A program made the translations under genes and the position numbers. This document shows positions 17,418-26,676 of a stretch of DNA of 64,000 bases, in pieces. The notes beneath the pieces are model-generated. The model did not search any database. It was given only the letters and a program-made list of their open reading frames with translations, and was not told where the DNA came from. Each line of letters starts with the position of its first letter. The first letter of the stretch is position 1. The stretch is from Pseudomonas alkylphenolica (GTDB taxonomy: Bacteria > Pseudomonadota > Gammaproteobacteria > Pseudomonadales > Pseudomonadaceae): positions 310,001-374,000 of the forward strand of contig NZ_QJRG01000044.1 of the NCBI RefSeq assembly GCF_004025535.1. Direction: 5' to 3'.

Positions 17418-17853
17418 TCGCTTCGAGTGCCGCTGGCATGGCTCTTCAAGCCTGCTGGCGGCCTACCTGGCGTGCCAGTTGCTGGCGATGCTGGGGCTGT
17501 GCGTGCTGCCGCTTGCCGGGTGGCTGCAGGTAGCAGGCATTCTCATGTGTCTGGTGCACGCTGGCTGGATGATTCCCCGGCGCATTCTGCTCAGCCATCC
17601 CCAGGCTATCAGTGGCTTGCGACGTGCCCCTGACGGCTGGCACCTGTTCAGCCCTGCCAAGGGCTGGCAAGCGGTGCAGCTGCGCCCCGACAGCCTGGCT
17701 TTGCCGGGCCTGATCGTGCTGCGTTACCGCCGCAAGGGCAGCTATTGGACGCAAGGGTTGTGCGTTGCCGCTGACGCGCTGGAGCCGGTGCAGCACCGGC
17801 GCCTGCGCGTGCGCCTGAAGTTCAGTCGGCGTAGGTGGGCGGCTGCAGGATAG
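17401..17853 (+). CDS. ygfX: YgfX-like small membrane protein
   Basis: 150 residues from GTG 17401 ([12 protein letters not shown]), overlapping the last 17 bases of sdhE. Two membrane helices ([41 protein letters not shown]) are followed by a soluble tail with the pattern [20 protein letters not shown]. YgfX/CptA is the usual partner of SdhE and in E. coli and Serratia influences cell shape and prodigiosin. The GTG start is inferred from the family N-terminus. Its 3' end overlaps the convergent nadB by 32 bases. Confidence 0.82.
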   Translation: MSSPSDRFECRWHGSSSLLAAYLACQLLAMLGLCVLPLAGWLQVAGILMCLVHAGWMIPRRILLSHPQAISGLRRAPDGWHLFSPAKGWQAVQLRPDSLALPGLIVLRYRRKGSYWTQGLCVAADALEPVQHRRLRVRLKFSRRRWAAAG

Positions 17854-19438
17854 TGTCGCGTGCCTCGGCGAGCATCCCCGGGTAGTCCAGGGTGTAGTGC
17901 AGGCCGCGGCTTTCCTTGCGCTGCATGGCTGAGCGAATCATCAATTCGGCAACCTGGGCCAGGTTGCGCAGTTCGATCAGGTCACGGCTGACCTTGTAGT
18001 TACTGTAGAACTCATCGATTTCATCCAGCAGCAGACGCACGCGGTGTTCGGCGCGTTGCAGGCGTTTGCTGGTGCGCACGATCCCGACATAGTCCCACAT
18101 GAAGCGCCGCAGTTCGTCCCAGTTGTGCGCAATGATCACGTCTTCGTCCGAGTCGGTGACCTGGCTGGCATCCCAGCAGGGCAGGGCGCGTGGCATGCTG
18201 ATCTGGTCAAGGTGCGCCTCGATGTCGGCAGCAGCAGCACGGCCGTAGACGAAGCACTCCAGCAGCGAGTTGCTGGCCATGCGGTTGGCGCCGTGCAGGC
18301 CGGTGAAACTGGTTTCACCAATGGCATAGAGCCCAGGCACGTCGGTGTGACCGCTGTCGTCCACCATCACCCCGCCGCAGGTGTAGTGCGCCGCTGGCAC
18401 TACCGGGATCGGCTGGCGCGTGATGTCGATGCCGTAAGCCAGGCAGCGTTCATAGACGGTCGGGAAGTGAGTCTTGATGAAATCGTCAGACTTGTGGCTG
18501 ATGTCCAGGTAGACGCAGTCCACGCCGAGTCGTTTCATCTCGTGGTCGATGGCCCGGGCGACGATATCGCGCGGCGCCAGTTCTTCGCGCGGGTCAAAGC
18601 GCGGCATGAAGCGCTCGCCGTTGGGCAGGCGCAACAAGGCCCCTTCACCGCGCAGTGCTTCGGTAATCAGAAAACTCTTGGCTTGCGGGTGGTACAGGCA
18701 GGTGGGATGAAACTGGTTGAATTCCAGGTTGGCCACCCGGCAGCCGGCCCGCCAGGCCATGGCAATGCCGTCGCCGCAGGCGCCGTCGGGGTTGCTGGTA
18801 TACAGGTAGACCTTGGCGGCCCCGCCGGTGGCGAGCACGGTGAAGCGTGCGCCATAGGTATCGACTTCGCCGGTATTGCGATTCAACACGTAGGCGCCCA
18901 GGCAGCGGTCGCCGTCCTGGCCCAGGCGCCGCTCGGTGATCAGGTCAACGGCGACGCGCTGTTCCAGCAGTTCGATGTTCGGACGTTGGCGTGCCTGGGC
19001 CAGCAGCGTAGTGAAGATCGCCGCCCCCGTGGCGTCGGCAGCATGAATGATGCGCCGATGGCTGTGGCCGCCTTCGCGGGTCAGATGGAATTCGAAGCCA
19101 CCGTCGTCGACACGGGCGTGTTCATCGCGGGTGAAGGGTACGCCCTGGTCAATCAGCCACTGGATCGCTTCGCGGCTGTGTTCTACGGTGAAGCGCACGG
19201 CGTCTTCGTGGCACAGGCCGCCACCGGCGTTGAGGGTGTCGTCGACGTGGGATTGCACCGTGTCGGTGTCGTCGAGCACCGCAGCGACGCCGCCCTGGGC
19301 CCAGTAAGTCGAACCGTTGGCAAGATCGCCCTTGCTGAGCACGGCAATGCGCAGGTGACTCGGAAGGTTCAGCGCCAGGCTCAGACCGGCGGCACCGCTG
19401 CCGATCACGAGGACATCATGTTGGAGTTGTTGGCTCAT
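17822..19438 (-). CDS. nadB: L-aspartate oxidase
   Basis: 538 residues. NadB oxidises L-aspartate to iminoaspartate, the first step of de novo NAD synthesis. The N-terminal FAD-binding motif [13 protein letters not shown] is at 11-23, [28 protein letters not shown] follows, then the HPTCLYHP and [19 protein letters not shown] blocks and a C-terminal helical domain ([28 protein letters not shown]) shared with succinate dehydrogenases. No nadA or nadC is nearby. It diverges from algU, as in other pseudomonads. Confidence 0.97.
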   Translation of the reverse strand: MSQQLQHDVLVIGSGAAGLSLALNLPSHLRIAVLSKGDLANGSTYWAQGGVAAVLDDTDTVQSHVDDTLNAGGGLCHEDAVRFTVEHSREAIQWLIDQGVPFTRDEHARVDDGGFEFHLTREGGHSHRRIIHAADATGAAIFTTLLAQARQRPNIELLEQRVAVDLITERRLGQDGDRCLGAYVLNRNTGEVDTYGARFTVLATGGAAKVYLYTSNPDGACGDGIAMAWRAGCRVANLEFNQFHPTCLYHPQAKSFLITEALRGEGALLRLPNGERFMPRFDPREELAPRDIVARAIDHEMKRLGVDCVYLDISHKSDDFIKTHFPTVYERCLAYGIDITRQPIPVVPAAHYTCGGVMVDDSGHTDVPGLYAIGETSFTGLHGANRMASNSLLECFVYGRAAAADIEAHLDQISMPRALPCWDASQVTDSDEDVIIAHNWDELRRFMWDYVGIVRTSKRLQRAEHRVRLLLDEIDEFYSNYKVSRDLIELRNLAQVAELMIRSAMQRKESRGLHYTLDYPGMLAEARDTILQPPTYAD

Positions 19439-19590
19439 GTCAGGACACTAGTATCTGAAGGGGGGGATCGGCACAATAGTCAGGCGCAGATGGCATTGTG
19501 AAACTATCGTGAATCTGGACCGGCTGCCTTTATAGCAGTCTCAAGGCCCTGATTTCCAATGGCGCTTATGCGGGGCAGGCGCTGCTGTGG

Positions 19591-19618
19591 GAACTTTCCA
19601 TGCTGTGTGGATATCCAT
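19591..19618 (+). promoter_or_regulatory. Candidate distal AlgU-type promoter
   Basis: GAACTT (19591-19596), a 17-base spacer and TCCAT (19614-19618) resemble the AlgU/sigma-E consensus GAACTT-N16/17-TCTGA. It faces algU from about 250 bases upstream. The -10 match is weak. Confidence 0.4.
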
Positions 19619-19783
19619 AGTAGGCTGACCGCCCGCCACAATACCGCGGCGACGCAGGGCAGTGACCCGTAACAGGGCCTTGCCGGCGTATTCGAGACCC
19701 GATTATCGACGCAGCCGGCCGTGACCGCGCTGCGTTTTTCGTGCGAGCCGACCAAGGGCCGCAGGAAACTTGCTTGAAGGGGA

Positions 19784-19810
19784 GAACTTTTGCGAAAAGC
19801 CCGAGTCTAT
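19784..19810 (+). promoter_or_regulatory. Candidate proximal AlgU-dependent promoter of algU
   Basis: GAACTT (19784-19789), a 16-base spacer and TCTAT (19806-19810) fit the AlgU consensus. A start near 19817 would give a leader of about 53 bases. This fits known autoregulation of algU by its own product. Confidence 0.65.
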
Positions 19811-19869
19811 GGTTGCAAGCCTGAACGATGCTTCTCGTACGGCTCCTTCGAGTTCACTGAGGAGTGTTC

Positions 19870-20451
19870 ATGCTAACCCAGGAAGAGGATCAGCAGCTTG
19901 TCGAGCGCGTGCAGCGTGGCGACAGGCGAGCGTTTGATCTGTTGGTGCTGAAGTATCAGCACAAGATTCTCGGGTTGATCGTGCGTTTCGTACACGACAC
20001 CCATGAAGCCCAGGATGTTGCGCAGGAAGCTTTCATCAAAGCTTATCGTGCGCTGGGTAATTTTCGCGGAGACAGTGCCTTCTATACCTGGCTGTACCGC
20101 ATTGCCATCAACACGGCAAAGAACTATCTGGTGTCCCGCGGACGGCGGCCACCGGACAGCGATGTAAGTTCCGAGGATGCGGAATTTTACGACGGCGATC
20201 ATGGCCTCAAGGATCTGGAGTCCCCCGAGCGTGCGTTGTTGCGAGATGAGATCGAAGGCACCGTCCATCGGACCATTCAGCAACTGCCAGAAGATTTACG
20301 TACGGCGTTAACTTTACGTGAATTTGACGGTCTGAGTTACGAGGACATTGCGAGCGTCATGCAGTGTCCGGTGGGTACCGTGCGCTCTCGAATTTTCCGC
20401 GCTCGGGAGGCCATAGACAAAGCCCTGCAGCCGTTGTTGCAGGAAACCTGA
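19870..20451 (+). CDS. algU: AlgU, extracytoplasmic-stress sigma factor (sigma-22 / RpoE)
   Basis: 193 residues from ATG 19870 (MLTQEEDQQLVERVQRGDRRAF). An in-frame GTG at 19864 is closer to the GAGG and less like the family. Region 2 (DLLVLKYQHKILGLIVRF, DVAQEAFIKAYRALGNFRGDSAFYTWLYRIAINTAKN) binds core polymerase and the -10 box; region 4 (LPEDLRTALTLREFDGLSYEDIASVMQCPVGTVRSRIFRAREAI) binds the -35 box. It drives envelope-stress and alginate genes and is held by MucA. It is the first gene of algU-mucA-mucB. Confidence 0.98.
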   Translation: MLTQEEDQQLVERVQRGDRRAFDLLVLKYQHKILGLIVRFVHDTHEAQDVAQEAFIKAYRALGNFRGDSAFYTWLYRIAINTAKNYLVSRGRRPPDSDVSSEDAEFYDGDHGLKDLESPERALLRDEIEGTVHRTIQQLPEDLRTALTLREFDGLSYEDIASVMQCPVGTVRSRIFRAREAIDKALQPLLQET

Positions 20452-20482
20452 GACAGCGGCGACAGCCAAGAGAGGAACCGCC

Positions 20483-21073
20483 ATGAGTCGTGAAGCTTTG
20501 CAGGAATCGCTGTCCGCGGTGATGGATAACGAAGCGGACGAACTGGAATTACGTCGGGTGTTGAACGCCGTCGATGATGCCGAAACCCGTGCTACCTGGT
20601 CTCGTTACCAGATTGCCCGTGCGGCCATGCACAAGGAACTGGTGCTGCCAAAACTGGATATCGCCTCTGCGGTGTCTGCCGCGCTGGCTGATGAAGCAGC
20701 GCCGGTCAAGGTCAACCGTGGTCCGTGGCGTAGCCTGGGTCGTCTGGCCGTGGCGGCTTCGGTAACCGTTGCGGTGCTGGCGGGTGTGCGCCTGTACAAC
20801 CAGGACGAAATCAGCGGCGTGCAGTTGGCTGCCCAGCAACCTGCCCAGCAGGGACTGAGTGTGCCACAGGTTCAAGGCCCCGCTGTGTTGGCAGGCTATA
20901 GTGAGAGTGCAGAGCAGCCAGGGCCAATGGCCAATGGCGTGCTGCAAGGGCAATCCGGCTGGCACGACCAGCGTCTGCCCGGCTATCTGCGCCAGCATGC
21001 TCAGGAAGCAGCACTCAAGGGTACCGAGAGCGCTCTGCCTTATGCCCGCGCGGCCAGCCTGGAAAACCGTTAA
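20483..21073 (+). CDS. mucA: MucA, anti-sigma factor of AlgU
   Basis: 196 residues. The N-terminal cytoplasmic domain (MSREALQESLSAVMDNEADELELRRVL, then ATWSRYQIARAAMHKEL) is the RseA-like AlgU-binding fold. A single membrane helix lies near 86-105, followed by a Gln/Pro-rich periplasmic tail that MucB shields from AlgW-type cleavage. The reading frame is full length, with no sign of the truncations seen in mucoid isolates. AGAGAGGA precedes the ATG. The gap to mucB is 12 bases. Confidence 0.97.
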   Translation: MSREALQESLSAVMDNEADELELRRVLNAVDDAETRATWSRYQIARAAMHKELVLPKLDIASAVSAALADEAAPVKVNRGPWRSLGRLAVAASVTVAVLAGVRLYNQDEISGVQLAAQQPAQQGLSVPQVQGPAVLAGYSESAEQPGPMANGVLQGQSGWHDQRLPGYLRQHAQEAALKGTESALPYARAASLENR

Positions 21074-21085
21074 GTAAGGAGGATC

Positions 21086-22051
21086 ATGCGCGCGCTACCT
21101 CTTATACCGCTGTTGCTGGGAGGCTGGCTGATACTGCCGGCCCATGCGGCCAACTCCTCACCGGAGGCGGGCGACTGGCTGAAGAAGCTGGCGCAGGCCG
21201 AGCAACAGCAGAGCTATCAGGGTACTTTCGTTTACGAGCGTAACGGCAGCTTCTCCACCCACGATATCTGGCATCGCGTCCAGGATGGCAAGGTCAGCGA
21301 GCGGCTTTTGCAGCTCGATGGCTCGGCCCAGGAAGTCGTGCGTGTCGACGGGCATACCCAGTGCGTAAGCGGAGCCTTGGTGTCTGGTGTGACCAATCCA
21401 CCAGAGTCCACGGCGCGAGTGCTTGATCCCCTCAAGCTGATGAGTTGGTACGACCTCGGCATTGCCGGCAGGTCGCGGGTGGCGGACCGTGAAGCGGTTA
21501 TCGTCACCCTCAGTCCCCGTGACCAGCACCGCTATGCCTTCGAGTTGCACCTGGACCGCAAGACCGGGCTGCCGCTGAAGTCATTGATGCTCGACGACAA
21601 GGGGCGGTTGCTGGAGCGCTTTCAGTTCACCCGGCTGAACACCGCGCAAGCGCCGACCGATGACGAGCTCAAGGCAAGTGAACTGTGCAAGCCGGTCACC
21701 CTGGTCGCGTCCCAGGCCAAGCAGCCGGTGACAGCCTGGCGCTCAGAGTGGTTGCCTGCAGGTTTTGAACTGGTCGACAGCTCGGTGCGCAAGGACCCTC
21801 AAGGCAAGAACGTTGTCAGCAGTTTGATGTTTGACGATGGCCTGGCACGGTTCTCGGTATTTGTCGAAGCCCTGGACGGTGGCTCGGCGGTCGATATTCG
21901 CACGCAGCTGGGGCCGACCGTAGCGGTCTCCCGGCGCTTGACCACACCCAAAGGTGAAGTGATGGTCACCGTAGTCGGCGAAATTCCGATCGGCACCGCG
22001 GAGCGGATTGCCTTGTCCATGCGATCCCAGGATGCCCAGGCACAAAAATGA
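21086..22051 (+). CDS. mucB: MucB, periplasmic regulator of the AlgU pathway
   Basis: 321 residues with a signal peptide cleaved near AHA-AN (residues 19-23). The two-domain RseB fold is recognisable from WLKKLAQAEQQQSYQGTFVYERNGSFSTHDIWHRVQDGKVSERLLQLDG and the C-terminal WRSEWLPAGFELVDSSVRK. MucB binds the periplasmic tail of MucA and blocks its proteolysis until it senses lipid or LPS signals. It is the third gene of the operon; a hairpin after it separates mucD. Confidence 0.95.
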   Translation: MRALPLIPLLLGGWLILPAHAANSSPEAGDWLKKLAQAEQQQSYQGTFVYERNGSFSTHDIWHRVQDGKVSERLLQLDGSAQEVVRVDGHTQCVSGALVSGVTNPPESTARVLDPLKLMSWYDLGIAGRSRVADREAVIVTLSPRDQHRYAFELHLDRKTGLPLKSLMLDDKGRLLERFQFTRLNTAQAPTDDELKASELCKPVTLVASQAKQPVTAWRSEWLPAGFELVDSSVRKDPQGKNVVSSLMFDDGLARFSVFVEALDGGSAVDIRTQLGPTVAVSRRLTTPKGEVMVTVVGEIPIGTAERIALSMRSQDAQAQK

Positions 22052-22142
22052 CGGGTAACTATCCTGTTTATCGGTCGAGGGTGCCTTGGCTGACATGATT
22101 GGCAAGCTTTGCAGTTTGCAAAAACTTCAGATTTTTTCTATA

Positions 22143-22166
22143 GGTCAGTCCTTTCGGGGACTGGCC
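22143..22166 (+). terminator. Hairpin between mucB and mucD
   Basis: Arms GGTCAGTCC (22143-22151) and GGACTGGCC (22158-22166) pair with one G-U pair and are followed by TTTCC. It looks like a partial terminator or attenuator, which would lower mucD transcription relative to algU-mucAB. Confidence 0.5.
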
Positions 22167-22221
22167 TTTCCTGCGTTTGCAGGGCCCTACTGCTAACCAC
22201 GCTCGATGTGACGGGAGCCGT

Positions 22222-23652
22222 ATGTCAATACCACGCTTGAAAACCTACCTATCGTTGTTCGCCGCCGTGCTCATGCTCGGTCAGGTGGTCACCGCCCAGG
22301 CTGAAGCCCTGCCGGACTTCACCACCCTGGTCGAGCAGGCCTCGCCTGCCGTGGTGAACATCAGTACCAAGCAGAAGCTGCCGGACCGCAAGTACGCCGC
22401 CGGTCAGATGCCTGATCTGGAAGGCCTGCCGCCGATGTTTCGCGAATTCTTCGAACGCAATATGCCGCAAGCGCCGCGTTCGCCGCGCGGTGACCGCCAG
22501 CGTGAAGCGCAGTCGCTGGGATCGGGCTTCATCATCTCCAGTGACGGCTATGTGCTGACCAATAACCACGTGGTCGCCGATGCCGACGAAATCATCGTCC
22601 GTCTGTCCGATCGCAGCGAACTGCAGGCCAAGCTGGTCGGCACTGATCCTCGCACTGACGTTGCGTTGCTCAAGGTTGACGGCAAGAACCTGCCGACCGT
22701 CAAGCTGGGCGACTCCGAGAAGCTCAAGGTCGGAGAGTGGGTGCTGGCCATTGGTTCGCCGTTCGGTTTCGACCATTCGGTGACCAAAGGTATCGTCAGC
22801 GCCAAGGGTCGTACCTTGCCGAACGACACCTATGTGCCGTTCATCCAGACCGACGTGGCCATCAACCCGGGTAACTCGGGCGGCCCGCTGTTCAACATGA
22901 ACGGTGAAGTGGTGGGGATCAACTCGCAGATCTTTACCCGCTCCGGCGGCTTCATGGGGCTGTCGTTCGCCATCCCGATCGACGTCGCCCTGGATGTTTC
23001 CAACCAGCTGAAGAAAGACGGCAAGGTCAGCCGCGGCTGGCTGGGTGTGGTGATTCAGGAGGTCAACAAGGACCTGGCTGAATCCTTCGGTCTCGACAAG
23101 CCGGCTGGCGCCCTGGTGGCCCAGGTCCTGGAAGACGGCCCGGCGGCGAAGGGCGGCCTGCAAGTGGGTGACGTGATTCTGAGCATGAACGGTCAGCCGA
23201 TTGTCATGTCTGCCGACCTGCCGCACCTGGTTGGCAGCCTGAAAGACGGCGCCAAGGCCAAGCTGGAGATCATCCGCAACGGCAAGCGCCAGAACCTTGA
23301 TGTTACGGTCGGCGCCTTGCCGGATGACAATGCCGAACTCGCCGATGCCGCCAGCGGTGGCGTCGAGCGCAGCAGCAACCGTCTGGGGGTGTCGGTGTCC
23401 GACCTGACCGCCGAGCAGAAGAAAACCCTGGAGCTCAAGGGCGGCGTGGTCATCAAGGAAGTCCAGGACGGTCCTGCGGCGCTTATTGGCCTGCGTCCGG
23501 GCGATGTCATCAGCCACCTGAACAACCAGGCGATTGCCTCGGCGAAAGAGTTCACCGAAATCGCCAAGGAACTGCCGAAAAACCGTTCGGTGTCGATGCG
23601 CGTGCTGCGTCAGGGGCGCGCAAGCTTCATTACCTTCAAGCTGGCTGAGTAA
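22222..23652 (+). CDS. mucD: MucD, DegP/HtrA-type periplasmic serine protease
   Basis: 476 residues from ATG 22222, preceded by GGGAG. The signal peptide ends near AQA-EALPDF. The trypsin-like triad is complete: His116 (TNNHVVAD), Asp146 (RTDVALLK) and Ser219 (NPGNSGGPL). Two PDZ domains follow (near 285-370 and 395-470: GWLGVVIQEVNKDLAESFGL and LGVSVSDLTAEQKKTLELKGGVVIKEV). MucD removes misfolded envelope proteins and dampens AlgU activation. mucC, which lies between mucB and mucD in P. aeruginosa, is absent; only 170 bases separate the two genes here. Confidence 0.96.
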   Translation: MSIPRLKTYLSLFAAVLMLGQVVTAQAEALPDFTTLVEQASPAVVNISTKQKLPDRKYAAGQMPDLEGLPPMFREFFERNMPQAPRSPRGDRQREAQSLGSGFIISSDGYVLTNNHVVADADEIIVRLSDRSELQAKLVGTDPRTDVALLKVDGKNLPTVKLGDSEKLKVGEWVLAIGSPFGFDHSVTKGIVSAKGRTLPNDTYVPFIQTDVAINPGNSGGPLFNMNGEVVGINSQIFTRSGGFMGLSFAIPIDVALDVSNQLKKDGKVSRGWLGVVIQEVNKDLAESFGLDKPAGALVAQVLEDGPAAKGGLQVGDVILSMNGQPIVMSADLPHLVGSLKDGAKAKLEIIRNGKRQNLDVTVGALPDDNAELADAASGGVERSSNRLGVSVSDLTAEQKKTLELKGGVVIKEVQDGPAALIGLRPGDVISHLNNQAIASAKEFTEIAKELPKNRSVSMRVLRQGRASFITFKLAE

Positions 23653-23670
23653 GCAGCGCGGTACAGGGGA

Positions 23671-23694
23671 GGGCAGCGCAAGCTGCCCTTTTTT
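23671..23694 (+). terminator. Intrinsic terminator after mucD
   Basis: Perfect GGGCAGC/GCTGCCC stem with a GCAA tetraloop, followed by six T (23689-23694). It lies 18 bases after the mucD stop and separates the muc operon from lepA. Confidence 0.9.
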
Positions 23695-23834
23695 GTGCCT
23701 GAACGGTCACCCGGGGTTGGACGCTGGCATTCCTTGTCACCACAGTTCACGTGACGCCAAGGTCAGGCTTCAGGTACAATTCCCGGCTATTTTTCGGTGG
23801 GCGTCCGGCCCGCAGCCTTTTTGAGTGTTGACCC

Positions 23835-25631
23835 GTGAGTGATTTGAGTCATATCCGCAATTTCTCCATCATCGCCCACATTGACCATGGCAAGTCGACC
23901 CTGGCGGACCGTTTCATCCAGATGTGTGGCGGCCTGTCTGCCCGCGAGATGGAGGCCCAGGTACTCGACTCCATGGACCTGGAGCGTGAGCGCGGTATCA
24001 CCATCAAGGCCCACAGTGTCACCTTGCATTACAAGGCAAACGATGGCGTCACCTATCAGCTGAACTTCATTGACACCCCGGGCCATGTTGACTTCACCTA
24101 CGAAGTCAGCCGTTCGCTGGCGGCGTGTGAAGGCGCGCTGCTGGTGGTAGACGCCGGCCAGGGCGTTGAAGCCCAGTCGGTTGCCAACTGCTACACCGCC
24201 ATCGAGCAGGGCCTGGAGGTTATGCCGGTCCTTAACAAGATGGACCTGCCTCAAGCCGATCCGGACAAGGTCAAAGACGAGATCGAGAAGATCATCGGTA
24301 TCGATGCGACCGACGCCGTGGCCTGTAGCGCCAAGAGCGGCATGGGCGTGGACGAGGTGCTCGAGCGCCTGGTGCACACCATTCCTGCGCCAACCGGCGA
24401 CATCGAGGCGCCACTGCAGGCGTTGATCATTGACTCCTGGTTCGACAACTACCTGGGCGTTGTCTCCCTGGTGCGCGTGCGTCATGGCCGCGTGAAGAAG
24501 GGCGACAAGATCCTGGTCAAGTCCACCGGTAAAGTCCACCTGGTCGACAGCGTTGGTGTGTTCACCCCGAAACACACGCAAACCGCTGATCTGAAAGCCG
24601 GTGAAGTAGGCTTTATCATTGCCAGCATCAAGGACATTCACGGTGCACCGGTCGGTGACACCCTGACCCTGAGCAGCACCCCTGAAGTTGACGTGCTGCC
24701 TGGTTTCAAACGCATTCAGCCACAAGTTTATGCCGGTCTGTTCCCTGTCAGTTCCGACGATTTCGAAGATTTTCGTGATGCGTTGCAGAAACTGACCCTG
24801 AACGATTCGTCGCTGCAGTACCTGCCCGAGAGCTCCGACGCACTGGGCTTCGGCTTCCGTTGCGGTTTCCTCGGCATGCTGCACATGGAGATCATCCAGG
24901 AGCGCCTGGAGCGCGAATACGACCTGGACCTGATCACCACCGCGCCAAGCGTAATCTTCGAGGTCAAACTCAAGACCGGCGAGACCATCTACGTCGACAA
25001 CCCGTCGAAGCTGCCGGATGTGTCCTCGGTTGAAGACTTCCGCGAACCGATCGTCGCCGCGACCATCCTTGTGCCTCAGGAGCACCTGGGTAACGTCATT
25101 ACCCTGTGCATCGAGAAGCGTGGCGTCCAGCGCGACATGCAGTTCCTCGGCTCGCAGGTGCAAGTGCGCTACGACCTGCCGATGAACGAAGTGGTACTCG
25201 ACTTCTTCGACCGCCTCAAGTCCACCAGCCGTGGCTACGCGTCGCTCGACTACCATTTCGACCGCTACCAGTCGGCCAACCTGGTCAAGCTCGATGTACT
25301 GATCAACGGTGACAAGGTCGACGCCCTGGCGCTGATCGTGCACCGCGACAATGCGCACTACAAGGGCCGCGCATTGACCGAGAAGATGAAGGAACTGATT
25401 CCTCGGCAGATGTTCGACGTTGCAATCCAGGCCGCCATCGGCGGGCAGATTGTTGCGCGTACGACTGTCAAGGCGCTCAGAAAGAACGTACTGGCCAAAT
25501 GCTACGGTGGTGACGTGAGCCGTAAGCGCAAGCTGTTGGAGAAGCAGAAGGCCGGTAAGAAACGCATGAAACAGGTCGGCAACGTGGAAATCCCACAAGA
25601 AGCCTTCCTCGCCGTGCTCAGGTTGGAATAA
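23835..25631 (+). CDS. lepA: Elongation factor 4 (LepA)
   Basis: 598 residues from GTG 23835. This translational GTPase acts on stalled or initiating ribosomes. G1 [14 protein letters not shown] begins near residue 14; G3 [16 protein letters not shown] and G4 NKMD are intact. The LepA-specific C-terminal domain is present ([20 protein letters not shown], then [18 protein letters not shown]). The next gene, lepB, starts nine bases after the stop, so the two form an operon. Confidence 0.98.
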   Translation: MSDLSHIRNFSIIAHIDHGKSTLADRFIQMCGGLSAREMEAQVLDSMDLERERGITIKAHSVTLHYKANDGVTYQLNFIDTPGHVDFTYEVSRSLAACEGALLVVDAGQGVEAQSVANCYTAIEQGLEVMPVLNKMDLPQADPDKVKDEIEKIIGIDATDAVACSAKSGMGVDEVLERLVHTIPAPTGDIEAPLQALIIDSWFDNYLGVVSLVRVRHGRVKKGDKILVKSTGKVHLVDSVGVFTPKHTQTADLKAGEVGFIIASIKDIHGAPVGDTLTLSSTPEVDVLPGFKRIQPQVYAGLFPVSSDDFEDFRDALQKLTLNDSSLQYLPESSDALGFGFRCGFLGMLHMEIIQERLEREYDLDLITTAPSVIFEVKLKTGETIYVDNPSKLPDVSSVEDFREPIVAATILVPQEHLGNVITLCIEKRGVQRDMQFLGSQVQVRYDLPMNEVVLDFFDRLKSTSRGYASLDYHFDRYQSANLVKLDVLINGDKVDALALIVHRDNAHYKGRALTEKMKELIPRQMFDVAIQAAIGGQIVARTTVKALRKNVLAKCYGGDVSRKRKLLEKQKAGKKRMKQVGNVEIPQEAFLAVLRLE

Positions 25632-25640
25632 TTAGATCCT

Positions 25641-26495
25641 ATGTCGCTAAATTTCCCGCTGTTGCTAGTCATCGCCGTAGCCGTCTGCGGTCTGTTGGCC
25701 CTGGTCGATCTGCTGTTCCTGGCACCGCGCCGGCGTACGGCAATCGCCAACTATCAGGGCAGCGTCAGCCAGCCAGAAATGGCTGTGGTCGAGCGGTTGA
25801 ACAAGGAGCCGTTGCTGGTTGAGTACGGCAAGTCGTTCTTTCCGGTGCTGTTCATCGTGCTGGTATTGCGTTCGTTCCTGATCGAGCCTTTCCAGATCCC
25901 CTCGGGATCGATGAAGCCGACCCTGGAAGTGGGCGATTTCATCCTGGTGAACAAGTTCTCCTATGGCATCCGCCTGCCAGTGATCGACAAGAAAGTCATC
26001 GAAGTCGGTGACCCACAGCGTGGCGATGTCATGGTGTTCCGCTATCCGAGCGACCCGAACGTCAACTACATCAAACGTGTAGTCGGCTTGCCGGGCGACC
26101 AGATTCGCTACACCAACGACAAGAAGCTGTTCGTCAACGGTCAGCCGATTGCCGAGCAACTGGTGGGCAGCGAGCCGGGTACCTTGGGTAGTGCGCAGCT
26201 GTACAAAGAAAAGCTGGGCGAAGCCGAACACCTGATCCGCAAGGAAATGAGCCGTTACCGCATGCCGCCTGACCAGCAATGGACAGTGCCGGCCGGCCAT
26301 TACTTCATGATGGGTGACAACCGTGACAACTCCAATGACAGCCGTTTCTGGGATGATCCCAATATTCCCAAGGCGCTGCATGGCATGGTTCCGGACCAGA
26401 ACATAGTCGGCAAGGCCTTCGCGGTCTGGATGAGCTGGCCAGAGCCAAAACTCAGCCACTTCCCGAACCTTTCGCGGGTTGGCCTGATCAAGTAA
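25641..26495 (+). CDS. lepB: Signal peptidase I
   Basis: 284 residues. It cleaves signal peptides of exported proteins at the periplasmic face. Two N-terminal membrane helices (residues 5-28 and 65-80) precede the catalytic Ser90 (IPSGSMKPTL) and Lys145 (YIKRVVGLPGD); box E GDNRDNSNDSRFW is intact. The length is close to that of Pseudomonas orthologues. A strong hairpin at 26504-26527 follows the stop, before rnc. Confidence 0.98.
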   Translation: MSLNFPLLLVIAVAVCGLLALVDLLFLAPRRRTAIANYQGSVSQPEMAVVERLNKEPLLVEYGKSFFPVLFIVLVLRSFLIEPFQIPSGSMKPTLEVGDFILVNKFSYGIRLPVIDKKVIEVGDPQRGDVMVFRYPSDPNVNYIKRVVGLPGDQIRYTNDKKLFVNGQPIAEQLVGSEPGTLGSAQLYKEKLGEAEHLIRKEMSRYRMPPDQQWTVPAGHYFMMGDNRDNSNDSRFWDDPNIPKALHGMVPDQNIVGKAFAVWMSWPEPKLSHFPNLSRVGLIK

Positions 26496-26503
26496 CACCA
26501 CAA

Positions 26504-26527
26504 CGGCGCTGTCCTGGGACAGCGCCG
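26504..26527 (+). promoter_or_regulatory. Perfect hairpin in the lepB-rnc gap
   Basis: Eleven-bp arms CGGCGCTGTCC (26504-26514) and GGACAGCGCCG (26517-26527) are almost back to back. No T run follows, so it is not a textbook terminator. Because the next gene is RNase III, which in E. coli cuts a hairpin in its own leader, this is a candidate autoregulatory processing site. Confidence 0.45.
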
Positions 26528-26595
26528 AATGCATTTCTGGCATAGGCTGTGTGCAGGGGATCGATGATCCGCCTGGACCGCCGACACCGGTGAGC

Positions 26596-26676
26596 ATGAG
26601 CCAAATAGTCTTTCAGGATGTTGATTTGAACAAAGTGTTGAATACCGGCCACGAACTGCGCGTGGGTACACTGTGA
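26596..26676 (+). CDS. Possible 26-residue leader ORF overlapping rnc start
   Basis: ATG 26596 with GGTGAG just ahead reads 26 codons ([18 protein letters not shown] and further) and ends at a TGA that overlaps the rnc GTG (GTGA, 26673-26676). It could couple translation into rnc or be a remnant of a lost gene: P. aeruginosa has a DUF4845 gene between lepB and rnc. It matches no family I know, so confidence is low. Confidence 0.3.
   Translation: MSQIVFQDVDLNKVLNTGHELRVGTL

Larger units (their letters stand above)
19439..19869. other. nadB-algU divergent intergenic region
   Basis: 431 bases without a convincing gene. It holds two sequences resembling AlgU (sigma-E type) promoters facing algU, listed separately. 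The rest shows no clear hairpin or second gene. Confidence 0.6.

Noticed and set aside
23787..25598. 603-codon open frame antisense to lepA
   Set aside because: It mirrors the codon pattern of lepA in high-G+C DNA, has no ribosome site and encodes no recognisable family.
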